From positions 1 to 19,539 of the forward strand of contig USFX01000021.1 of the NCBI GenBank assembly GCA_900553965.1: 19,539 nucleotides of DNA, written 5' to 3'. This DNA is from an uncultured Prevotella sp. (GTDB taxonomy: Bacteria; Bacteroidota; Bacteroidia; Bacteroidales; Bacteroidaceae). Shown in pieces: positions 7,207 to 13,765 of this stretch. The position numbers were made by a program, and so were the translations under genes. The notes below the pieces were generated by a model. That model saw nothing but the letters and a program-made list of their open reading frames with translations, was not told the DNA's origin and ran no database searches. Numbering within the stretch: position 1 is the stretch's first letter; each line of letters starts with the position of its first letter.

Positions 7207-7294
7207 TAAAACCACTGGATGTATGTCGTATTCTATTGGCAAAATGAAAAACCGTGAAAGGCAATCCAGAAACATGGGGAAAGGCGGCCGGCCG

Positions 7295-7999
7295 TCAGTC
7301 GGCATCCTTCCTCTCCCACCCTTTCACAAACTTCATTTCGTGCAGAATCTTCCTCTGCCGTTTCTTCATATAAGGACTTGGAGAAGCTGAATTGAATTTC
7401 AGAGGGTTCGGCAGCGTCGCCGCAATCAGCGCACACTGTTCCCGCGTCAGTTCCTGAGCACGACAATGGAAATGCCATTCCGCCACGGCGTCAGCCCCAT
7501 AGATACCACGCCCCATCTCAATGGAGTTGAGATAGACCTCCATGATGCGCTCCTTGCTCCAGAAAATCTCTATGAGGAAAGTGAAATAAGCCTCCAGTCC
7601 CTTTCTCACCCACGTACGTCCGGGCCAAAGAAAAACGTTCTTCGCCGTCTGCTGCGAAATTGTGCTGGCTCCCAGTTTGCGCTTAGCGCCACGCTTAGCG
7701 TTTGTCTTCACAGCATGTTCAATGGCCTGAAAATCAAAACCATGATGGTCCATGAAGCGCTGGTCCTCACTGGCCATAACTGCGACGGGCAGTTCCGCAG
7801 AAATCTTGTTCATCGGAACCCACCTGTGCCTCAGACGTATGTCATCACCGGCAGCTATCTGCTGGCCGACACGGATGAACATCAGCGGCGTGAAATAGAC
7901 CGGAACGAACCGCAGAGCTATAACCGAAAGAATGGTGGAAGCCAAAAAGGCAACCACCATCCATCGCAATATCATACGTATTCTTTTTAGGATAATCAT
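7295..7999 (-). CDS. mtgA: Monofunctional peptidoglycan glycosyltransferase
   Basis: A 234-residue family GT51 protein. It polymerises lipid II into glycan strands at the outer face of the cytoplasmic membrane and lacks a penicillin-binding transpeptidase domain. After a basic N-terminus (MIILKRIRMILRW) comes one membrane segment (about residues 13-36). The GT51 motifs follow: ASEDQRF with catalytic Glu78, GASTISQQTAKN (110-121), RKGLEAYFT with Glu136, and KERIMEVYLNSIEMG with GIYG (149-168). The length fits MtgA. The gene lies 63 bp downstream of the OmpA-domain lipoprotein gene in the same direction and has no consensus promoter of its own that I can see, so read-through from that gene is likely. 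The ATG at 7999 precedes the basic N-terminus and is a reasonable start. Confidence 0.94.
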   Translation of the reverse strand: MIILKRIRMILRWMVVAFLASTILSVIALRFVPVYFTPLMFIRVGQQIAAGDDIRLRHRWVPMNKISAELPVAVMASEDQRFMDHHGFDFQAIEHAVKTNAKRGAKRKLGASTISQQTAKNVFLWPGRTWVRKGLEAYFTFLIEIFWSKERIMEVYLNSIEMGRGIYGADAVAEWHFHCRAQELTREQCALIAATLPNPLKFNSASPSPYMKKRQRKILHEMKFVKGWERKDAD

Positions 8000-8062
8000 A
8001 CGATATATGTCTTTTTCGACAGGAATACACTTATATCCTGACTGCGTAAGACTTCCGCCCGA

Positions 8063-8761
8063 TTATTTGAGAGTTCCGTTCTCAGCAGCCTGAATCATCT
8101 GCTGGCTTGCATACATGATGATTTCCACACGACGGTTCTGAGCCTGACCGGCAGCTGTAGAGTTGTCGGCAACGGGGTTGTCCTGACCATAACCGTTCAC
8201 GCTCTTAATCTGAGAAACGGGAACACCGAGGCCCTGGAGATATGAAGAAACGGCTGTTGCGCGGTCTACTGACAGCGACTGGTTCTTCAGGATGCTCTGC
8301 TCCGGTGTGCTGTTCTTCCAGCCCTGATTGTCTGTATAGCCGTGGATAGCCACGTCACAGTCAGAGTTGTTCTTCAGCACCTGAGAGAACTGCTGGAGCG
8401 AAGTCTTGGCCGTAGCAGCCAGAGTTGACGAACCTGTACCGAAGAGGATACCGGAGTCAAACGTAACCTTAACGGCCTGCAGACCGTTAGCGTCGGTGAT
8501 CTGCTGTACCTGAGCGTTCTGAACAGCCTCAGCCTCCTTCTTGGCCTTGTCCATACGGTTACCGATGATAGCACCGGCACCGGCACCTACTGCGCCACCG
8601 ATGGCTGCACCGACAGCCGTGTTACCTGCAATCTTACCGATTATAGCTCCGAGAACGGCACCACCGCCGGTTCCGATAGCTGCACCCTTCTGTGTGTTGT
8701 TACATCCTGCCATGACGATTCCGAGGCAGAGAGTCAGAGTAATTACCTTAAATTTCTTCAT
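8063..8761 (-). CDS. OmpA-domain lipoprotein with glycine-zipper segment
   Basis: A 232-residue outer-membrane lipoprotein of the YiaD/Pal-like type. The signal peptide MKKFKVITLTLCLGIVMAGC ends in the lipobox MAGC, with Cys20 as the lipidated residue. Residues 26-70 form a glycine-zipper membrane segment (repeated GAAIGxxxGA, AGAGAIIGNRM), then a short charged linker (DKAKKEAEA), and from about residue 95 an OmpA C-terminal domain that binds peptidoglycan: VTFDSGILFGTGSS, IHGYTDN, LSVDRATAVSSYL and NRRVEIIM. It would anchor the outer membrane to the cell wall. It is followed by mtgA, which makes the wall polymer. A TACCTTTG promoter element lies upstream at 8810-8803. Paralogues are common in Bacteroidales. 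Confidence 0.92.
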   Translation of the reverse strand: MKKFKVITLTLCLGIVMAGCNNTQKGAAIGTGGGAVLGAIIGKIAGNTAVGAAIGGAVGAGAGAIIGNRMDKAKKEAEAVQNAQVQQITDANGLQAVKVTFDSGILFGTGSSTLAATAKTSLQQFSQVLKNNSDCDVAIHGYTDNQGWKNSTPEQSILKNQSLSVDRATAVSSYLQGLGVPVSQIKSVNGYGQDNPVADNSTAAGQAQNRRVEIIMYASQQMIQAAENGTLK

Positions 8762-8802
8762 TTGTTTGATATTTTATAATGTTAAACTTGCATTTCGCAA
8801 TG

Positions 8803-8810
8803 CAAAGGTA
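8803..8810 (-). promoter_or_regulatory. -7 promoter element of the OmpA-domain gene
   Basis: TACCTTTG (minus strand, 8810 to 8803) matches TAnnTTTG exactly. No clear TTTG stands 19-21 bp upstream. The start would be near 8796, about 35 nt before the ATG at 8761. Confidence 0.55.
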
Positions 8811-8834
8811 ATCTATTTATTCAAATATCATATC

Positions 8835-8860
8835 AATTACAAGTTTTTTTTGTAATTTTG
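8835..8860 (+). promoter_or_regulatory. proS: proS -7 element overlapped by an inverted repeat
   Basis: TAATTTTG (8853-8860) matches TAnnTTTG, with no good -33 element. It overlaps a perfect inverted repeat AATTACAA (8835-8842), GTTTTTT, TTGTAATT (8850-8857), which covers the promoter spacer and could be an operator or simply A/T-rich chance. Confidence 0.45.
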
Positions 8861-8891
8861 CAGTCATATTTTGAGAAAATAAACATTAAGT

Positions 8892-10373
8892 ATGGCTAAA
8901 GAATTAAAGGAACTAACAAAACGGGCCGACAACTACAGCCAGTGGTATAACGACTTGGTTGTAAAGGCCGATCTGGCGGAGCAGTCTGCTGTCAGAGGAT
9001 GTATGGTTATCAAACCCTACGGTTATGCAATTTGGGAGAAGATGCAGCACCAGCTTGACGACATGTTCAAGCAGACCGGAGTGCAGAACGCTTATTTCCC
9101 GTTGCTGATACCGAAGTCGTTCCTTTCAAAGGAGGCAGAACACGTCGAGGGTTTTGCCAAAGAGTGTGCCGTGGTGACCCACTACCGTCTGCGCGCCAAG
9201 GAAGACAAGAGCGGCGTCGAGGTTGATCCGTCGGCACGTCTGGAAGAGGAGCTCATCATCCGCCCCACATCCGAGACAATCATTTGGAATACATATAAAA
9301 ATTGGATACAGTCATGGCGCGATCTGCCACTGATGTGCAACCAGTGGTGCAACGTCATGCGCTGGGAGATGCGCACACGTCCGTTCCTCCGCACCAGCGA
9401 ATTCCTCTGGCAGGAAGGCCACACGGCCCACGCCACACGCGAGGAGGCAGAGGCAGAGGCCCAGAAGATGCTCCACGTCTATGCAGACTTCGCCGAGAAG
9501 TGGATGGCCGTGCCCGTGCTTCAGGGTGTGAAGAGCGAGACCGAGCGTTTCGCCGGCGCACTTGACACATACACCATCGAGGCCATGATGCAGGACGGAA
9601 AGGCTCTCCAAAGCGGAACGAGCCACTTCCTCGGCCAGAACTTCGCAAAAGCGTTCGACGTCACCTATCTTAATAAGGACAACCGCCCCGAATACGTATG
9701 GGCAACGTCATGGGGAGTGTCAACCCGTCTCATCGGCGCACTCATCATGACCCACTCCGACGACAACGGTCTCGTCCTGCCTCCGCGTCTCGCCCCGATT
9801 CAGGTCGTCATCATACCCATCACCAAGGGTGCCGACCAGCTCGCTGCCATCACCGAGCGCCTCACACCGGTCATCGACGCCCTGCGCACAGCCGGCATCA
9901 GCGTGAAGTATGACGATGCCGACAACAAGCGCCCGGGATTCAAGTTCGCCGACTATGAGCTAAAGGGTGTACCCGTACGTCTCGTCATGGGAGGCCGCGA
10001 CCTGGAGAACAACACCGTCGAAGTAATGCGCCGCGACACGCTCGATAAGGAGACAGTGTCAATGGACGGCATCGTTGAATATGTAGAAAAACTGCTCGAA
10101 GACATCCAGAACAACATCTTCGAGAAGGCACGCAAATACCGCGACGAGCACGTCTACGAATGTGACAACTACGAGGAGTTCAAGGAGAAAGTCAAGAACG
10201 GCGGCTTCTTCCTCTGCCACTGGGACGGCACAGCCGAGACCGAGGCAAAAATCAAGGAAGAGACTCAGGCCACCATCCGCTGCGTTCCGTTCGCTTACGA
10301 ACAGACTCCGGGTGTCGACATGGTCAGCGGAAAGCCCGCCAAGTGCCGCGTGATCATTGCCCGAAGCTACTAA
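8892..10373 (+). CDS. proS: Prolyl-tRNA synthetase, archaeal/eukaryal type
   Basis: A 493-residue class II aminoacyl-tRNA synthetase that charges tRNA-Pro. It is of the short archaeal/eukaryal type: it lacks the editing (INS) domain of the E. coli enzyme and has the extra C-terminal domain ending in tyrosine (RVIIARSY). Landmarks are YSQWYNDLVVKADLAEQSAVRGC at the start, motif 2 with TRPFLRTSEFLWQEGHTAHA (about 162-181), the SHFLGQNFA substrate region, and motif 3 GLVLPPRLAP (about 291-300). The anticodon-binding domain follows (VVIIPI, then KYDDADNKRPGFKFADYELKGVP). Bacteroidetes normally carry this type. It stands alone, with a divergent promoter region before it and a long hairpin after it. 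Confidence 0.97.
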   Translation: MAKELKELTKRADNYSQWYNDLVVKADLAEQSAVRGCMVIKPYGYAIWEKMQHQLDDMFKQTGVQNAYFPLLIPKSFLSKEAEHVEGFAKECAVVTHYRLRAKEDKSGVEVDPSARLEEELIIRPTSETIIWNTYKNWIQSWRDLPLMCNQWCNVMRWEMRTRPFLRTSEFLWQEGHTAHATREEAEAEAQKMLHVYADFAEKWMAVPVLQGVKSETERFAGALDTYTIEAMMQDGKALQSGTSHFLGQNFAKAFDVTYLNKDNRPEYVWATSWGVSTRLIGALIMTHSDDNGLVLPPRLAPIQVVIIPITKGADQLAAITERLTPVIDALRTAGISVKYDDADNKRPGFKFADYELKGVPVRLVMGGRDLENNTVEVMRRDTLDKETVSMDGIVEYVEKLLEDIQNNIFEKARKYRDEHVYECDNYEEFKEKVKNGGFFLCHWDGTAETEAKIKEETQATIRCVPFAYEQTPGVDMVSGKPAKCRVIIARSY

Positions 10374-10414
10374 GAGACATACACGTTCTGACCGACATCG
10401 GAATACATAAAAGC

Positions 10415-10463
10415 ACTATGGCATCGAAATGCTGGAATGGCTTCCAAATTTCGATGCCATAGT
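10415..10463. terminator. Long bidirectional hairpin after proS
   Basis: A 16-bp perfect stem: ACTATGGCATCGAAAT (10415-10430) with its complement (10448-10463). TGGAA-TGGC-TTCCA extends the stem inside. TTGTTATT follows on the plus strand and GCTTTTAT on the minus strand. It sits between the convergent proS and SDR genes and could end both; the T tracts are weak. Confidence 0.75.
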
Positions 10464-10522
10464 TTGTTATTCCATTTATCGTATTATTTATCCAATTCTT
10501 GTTATTCTTTTTTGGGTATCAC

Positions 10523-11272
10523 TCACCTTATTATCATCCTTATCCAAATCCGACGAGGTATCATTCGCCAAAAGAACACAAAAATCCGGTAAAGCCAGTT
10601 GATAGTGACCACGGACTTACGCCGTTCAAGCGCATCCACGATGTCGGTTGCCACTTTCTCCGCATCGAGCTGCATGGGGAAACTGCTTCCTTCTATCAGC
10701 GGCGTCTTGACAAATCCCGGTCTTATGTCGGATATATGTATGCTGCGTATGCCTTTTATGCTTGCTAACTGGCAAAGACTTTCAAGATAATGGCTTGTAA
10801 ACCGCTTGGAAGCCGAATACGCCGGTGCGGCTCCGAGCCCCTTTGTCCCCGCGATGGAACTGATGACGGCTATCCGGCCGTCAATGTCCTCATGTGATTC
10901 AAAATACCGGAATGCTTCACCCACGAGCCTTGCCATGCCGAGACAGTTCGTCTCTATGGTTTTCAGCTCCTTGTCAGCTTCAAGTTCTGTGTTATAATAA
11001 CCGATGCCGGAACTATGGAAATACATGTCCATCCTACCGCCAAGTTTACGGAAAAGCCGGTGCAAGCCGTCAATAGCTCCGGATGTCGTGACGTCAATCA
11101 CCTCGCTGGCAACAATGCCGTCAATATCCGTCACCATCTTTGCCAGCACGTCTCCCCTCCTGCCCGCGACGCCGACTCTCCAGCCACGCCGGGCAAGAAC
11201 CTTTGCCACTTCAAGCCCTATGCCGGAAGTTGCTCCCATCACAACGGCAGTGCGTGAAGAAGATTTCTCCAT
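10523..11272 (-). CDS. Short-chain dehydrogenase/reductase (SDR) with hydrophobic C-terminal tail
   Basis: A classical SDR of about 249 residues if the ATG at 11272 is used. I prefer this start because it gives MEKSSSRTAVVMGATSGIG, placing the nucleotide motif GATSGIG at residues 13-19 as usual; an in-frame ATG at 11311 would add 13 residues. The catalytic set is present: Ser138/Ser139 in VISSIAG, Tyr152 and Lys156 in YSASK, with Asn109 in ETNCLG. The usual NNAG motif is replaced by HSSG (86-89). After PGFVKTP the chain ends in an aromatic, basic tail (WLYRIFVFFWRMIPRR), which could bind the membrane. Substrate is unknown; membrane-lipid or sugar reduction are open possibilities. It converges on proS. 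Confidence 0.85.
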   Translation of the reverse strand: MEKSSSRTAVVMGATSGIGLEVAKVLARRGWRVGVAGRRGDVLAKMVTDIDGIVASEVIDVTTSGAIDGLHRLFRKLGGRMDMYFHSSGIGYYNTELEADKELKTIETNCLGMARLVGEAFRYFESHEDIDGRIAVISSIAGTKGLGAAPAYSASKRFTSHYLESLCQLASIKGIRSIHISDIRPGFVKTPLIEGSSFPMQLDAEKVATDIVDALERRKSVVTINWLYRIFVFFWRMIPRRIWIRMIIR

Positions 11273-11375
11273 GTCTATTCTATGTGAAAACAGCTTTCCT
11301 TTTATTCGCATACATTATTATCTATCAAGTCTCTCCAATAGCCCCAGAATGTTGTCTGCCATCCCAATGTCACGT

Positions 11376-11393
11376 CATATTTTATCAAATATG
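11376..11393. repeat. Inverted repeat upstream of the SDR gene
   Basis: CATATTT-TATC-AAATATG, with 7-bp perfect arms, lies about 105 bp upstream of the SDR start codon and 115 bp before the uxuA operator candidate. It could be a regulator site for either gene. The rest of 11273-11507 is A/T-rich and shows no gene. Confidence 0.35.
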
Positions 11394-11507
11394 CGATACA
11401 CAATGCTCACAGACAACTATCTGGGAAACAAAGTTATAAAAATTCTTCTCAAACTAAATAAGAATACTGATAAAAAACTAAGATTATTAAGAAAGTGACA
11501 CCCAAAA

Positions 11508-11521
11508 TGTAAACGTTTGCA
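11508..11521. promoter_or_regulatory. Candidate LacI-family operator of the uxuA operon
   Basis: TGTAAACGTTTGCA is a near-perfect palindrome (one mismatched pair) with the central CG of LacI/GalR-family operators such as GCAAACGTTTGC; the symmetry extends one base on each side. It lies about 45 bp upstream of the -7 element. A second palindrome, ACGCG-GT-CGCGT, follows at 11529-11540. No regulator gene is in the window. Confidence 0.5.
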
Positions 11522-11565
11522 TCAAAAAACGCGGTCGCGTAAACACGTAATAATCAATATTTCAG

Positions 11566-11573
11566 TATCTTTG
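11566..11573 (+). promoter_or_regulatory. uxuA: -7 promoter element of uxuA
   Basis: TATCTTTG is an exact TAnnTTTG match, placing the start near 11580 and the leader at about 27 nt. No TTTG stands at the -33 position, which fits a promoter that needs an activator. Confidence 0.6.
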
Positions 11574-11606
11574 CTGACAGAACCTGAAATAATAAAACGA
11601 ACAACA

Positions 11607-12830
11607 ATGGAAAGAACATGGAGATGGTTTGGCAAGAACGACAAGATCACACTTGCCATGCTAAAGGAAATCGGTGTCGAGGGCATCGTGACGGCTCTTC
11701 ACGACGTGCCGCTGGGCGAAGTATGGACACGCGAGAATATACGTGACCTGCGCGAATACATCGAAAGCTACGGTATGCGCTGGAGCGTCGTCGAGAGTCT
11801 GCCCGTAGTGGAGAGCATCAAGTATGGCGGACCGGACCGCGACGAACAGATTGAGCGCTACAAGGAAAGTCTGCGCAATCTGTCGGCCGAGGGCATACAT
11901 ACGATTTGCTATAACTTCATGCCCGTACTCGACTGGGCACGCACGGATCTCGACCATCCCAACCCCAACGGAACGACAAACCTGTATTTCTCCTTTGCCG
12001 AATTTGCTTATTTCGACATATACATCCTGCAACGCAAAGGTGCACGCGAGGATTGGGCGAACTTCAAGATAAAGGGCGTCGAGCGTGACATTCTCGCCGA
12101 GGCGGACGAAATCAAGGCGCGGATGACACCGGAAGACGACCGTAAGCTGGTTGAGAACATCGTCATAAAGACCCAGGGCTTTGTCTCCGGAAACTTCAAG
12201 GAGGGCGAGGCGCAGCCCGTGGAGCTGTTCCGCAAGTTGCTGGCGCTCTACGACGGAATCAGCAAGGAACAGCTGCGCGAGAACATGCACTACTTCCTCG
12301 CGGCCATCATGCCGGTATGCGAGGAGTGCGGCATGTACATGTGTGTCCATCCGGACGACCCGCCCTACCCCATCCTCGGTCTGCCGCGAATCGTGACATG
12401 CGACGAGGACATCGAATGGTTCCTCAACGCGGTCGACAATCCTCACAACGGACTGACATTCTGCGCCGGAAGCCTGTCGGCTGGAGCCCACAACGACATT
12501 GTGGAACTGGCCCGCAAGTACGCCTCACGCACGTGGTTCGTCCATCTGCGCTCATGCCACATCTTCCCCAACGGCGACTTCACCGAGGCAAGCCATCTGG
12601 GCGGACGTGCCGACGTGATAGAGCTGGCGCGCATTTTCGAGAAGACAAACCCGAAGCTCCCCATGCGCGTTGACCACGGCATGACGATGCTGGGCGACGG
12701 CGAGCGCGGATATAACGCCGGCTATTCGTTCCTCGGACGAATGTTCGCCATGGGACAGGTGCAGGGCATCCTTGCCACTGTCGACCGCGAACTGGGCATA
12801 GAGTATAAGCAGCCGGGATTTCACGAATAA
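11607..12830 (+). CDS. uxuA: D-mannonate dehydratase
   Basis: A 407-residue UxuA protein, which removes water from D-mannonate to give 2-keto-3-deoxy-D-gluconate in glucuronate breakdown. It has a TIM-barrel fold and needs Mn2+ or Fe2+. Signs are the start MERTWRWFGKNDKITLAMLK, the region GVEGIVTALHDVPLGEVW, the metal-ligand stretches VHPDDPP (His248) and HLRSCH (His313, Cys317, His318), and MRVDHGMTMLGD near the C-terminus. The open frame continues 30 codons upstream to 11517, but that part overlaps the promoter and does not look like UxuA, so the ATG at 11607 is chosen. The SDR reductase gene follows 26 bp later and supplies its substrate, so the two form one operon. Confidence 0.96.
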   Translation: MERTWRWFGKNDKITLAMLKEIGVEGIVTALHDVPLGEVWTRENIRDLREYIESYGMRWSVVESLPVVESIKYGGPDRDEQIERYKESLRNLSAEGIHTICYNFMPVLDWARTDLDHPNPNGTTNLYFSFAEFAYFDIYILQRKGAREDWANFKIKGVERDILAEADEIKARMTPEDDRKLVENIVIKTQGFVSGNFKEGEAQPVELFRKLLALYDGISKEQLRENMHYFLAAIMPVCEECGMYMCVHPDDPPYPILGLPRIVTCDEDIEWFLNAVDNPHNGLTFCAGSLSAGAHNDIVELARKYASRTWFVHLRSCHIFPNGDFTEASHLGGRADVIELARIFEKTNPKLPMRVDHGMTMLGDGERGYNAGYSFLGRMFAMGQVQGILATVDRELGIEYKQPGFHE

Positions 12831-12856
12831 CTCTAAACTTTCACCATAAACAGCTT

Positions 12857-13669
12857 ATGAACGAACTTTTCAACATAAAGGACTACGTCGTAGTCATCAC
12901 CGGAGGAACGGGAGTGCTCGGCCGGGCCATAGCAAAATATCTGGCACAGAACGGTGCCAAAGTGATAATCCTCGGACGCAAGGAGGACGTGGGCAACGCC
13001 ATCGCTGAAGAAATCAACAAGGCCGGCGGAACGTGCGAGTTCATGAAGACGGACGTCATGTGTCAGGAGACGGTGCAGAAGAACTGCGACGACATCATGG
13101 CGAAGTACGGCCGCATCGACACGCTGCTCAACGCAGCCGGCGGCAACATGGCCGGCGCCACCATCGGCCCGGACCAGAACTTCTTCGACCTCGACCCGGA
13201 ACAGTTCCAGCGCGTCCTGTCGCTCAACCTCACCGGCACCGTCATTCCGACGCAGGTCTTCCTCAAACCGATGACAGAGCAGGGCCGCGGAAGCATCATC
13301 AACTTCTCGTCAATGGCCGCCTTCCGCCCCATGACCCGTGTCTGCGGCTACGCGGCAGCAAAGGCCGGCATCAGCAATTTCACAGCTTTCATGGCTACGG
13401 AATGTGCCAAGAAGTTCGGTGAGGGAATCCGCGTGAACGCCATTGCCCCCGGTTTCTTCATTACCGAGCAGAACCGCGCCCTGCTGACCAATCCCGACGG
13501 AACATACACCCAGCGCGGTCAGGACGTCATACGTCAGACCCCGTTCGGCCGTATGGGCGACCCGGACGAGCTGTGCGGAACGATCCACTATCTGATGAGC
13601 GACGCCGCACGCTTCGTGACCGGTACGGTGGCCGTGGTTGACGGCGGTTTCAACGCCTTCGCCATGTAA
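12857..13669 (+). CDS. SDR-family D-mannonate oxidoreductase (fructuronate reductase)
   Basis: A 270-residue classical SDR. The cofactor motif is TGGTGVLG (15-22), then LLNAAGGN, the catalytic Ser151/Ser152 in NFSSM, and Tyr165 with Lys169 in YAAAK; the end VTGTVAVVDGGFNAF is typical of the family. The position right behind uxuA and the resemblance to Bacillus YjmF point to reduction of D-fructuronate to D-mannonate, replacing the unrelated long-chain dehydrogenase UxuB of E. coli. Substrate assignment rests mostly on this context; a KduD-like activity on a related ketouronate is the main alternative. A large inverted repeat (13681-13753) starts 12 bp after the stop. No uxaC, kdgK or kdgA gene is seen nearby. 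Confidence 0.85.
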   Translation: MNELFNIKDYVVVITGGTGVLGRAIAKYLAQNGAKVIILGRKEDVGNAIAEEINKAGGTCEFMKTDVMCQETVQKNCDDIMAKYGRIDTLLNAAGGNMAGATIGPDQNFFDLDPEQFQRVLSLNLTGTVIPTQVFLKPMTEQGRGSIINFSSMAAFRPMTRVCGYAAAKAGISNFTAFMATECAKKFGEGIRVNAIAPGFFITEQNRALLTNPDGTYTQRGQDVIRQTPFGRMGDPDELCGTIHYLMSDAARFVTGTVAVVDGGFNAFAM

Positions 13670-13680
13670 CGAAAGACATC

Positions 13681-13753
13681 TTTAAACGCAAAGACGCGAA
13701 GACGCAAAGTTCTAAGAAAATAGACTTTGCGTCTTCGCGTCTTTGCGTTTAAA
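13681..13753. repeat. Perfect 29-bp inverted repeat made of CTTTGCG-type octamers
   Basis: The left arm (13681-13709) and right arm (13725-13753) are exact reverse complements, separated by a 15-nt loop. Within each arm three octamers stand in tandem: ACGCAAAG, ACGCGAAG, ACGCAAAG on the left, and their complements on the right. The arms end in TTTAAA. It sits between two convergent genes and may work as a bidirectional terminator, but no T tract follows on either side. A related triplet lies at 16419-16442. Confidence 0.95.
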
Positions 13754-13765
13754 TATCCTCCGGAA

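Larger units (their letters stand above)
6971..7294. other. Gene-free stretch between tRNA-Ser and mtgA
   Basis: This 324-bp stretch lies between convergent units. It holds the tRNA terminator (6981-7012), a weak bulged inverted repeat of about 8 bp (ATTTCCGGA, GCAA, TCCGAAAT, near 7029-7049), and the four-palindrome array at 7124-7206. I find no convincing coding sequence in it, and no clear terminator for mtgA beyond the array. Confidence 0.8.

Noticed and set aside
7172..7390. A 72-codon plus-strand frame after the palindrome array
   Set aside because: It starts inside the repeat and runs antisense into the end of mtgA; no protein-like features.
11517..11606. A longer N-terminus for UxuA
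   Set aside because: The extra 30 codons overlap the operator and the -7 element, and the UxuA-like sequence begins at the ATG at 11607.
11661..12491. A 276-codon open frame on the minus strand inside uxuA
   Set aside because: Shadow of a GC-rich gene; the plus-strand protein has clear UxuA motifs.
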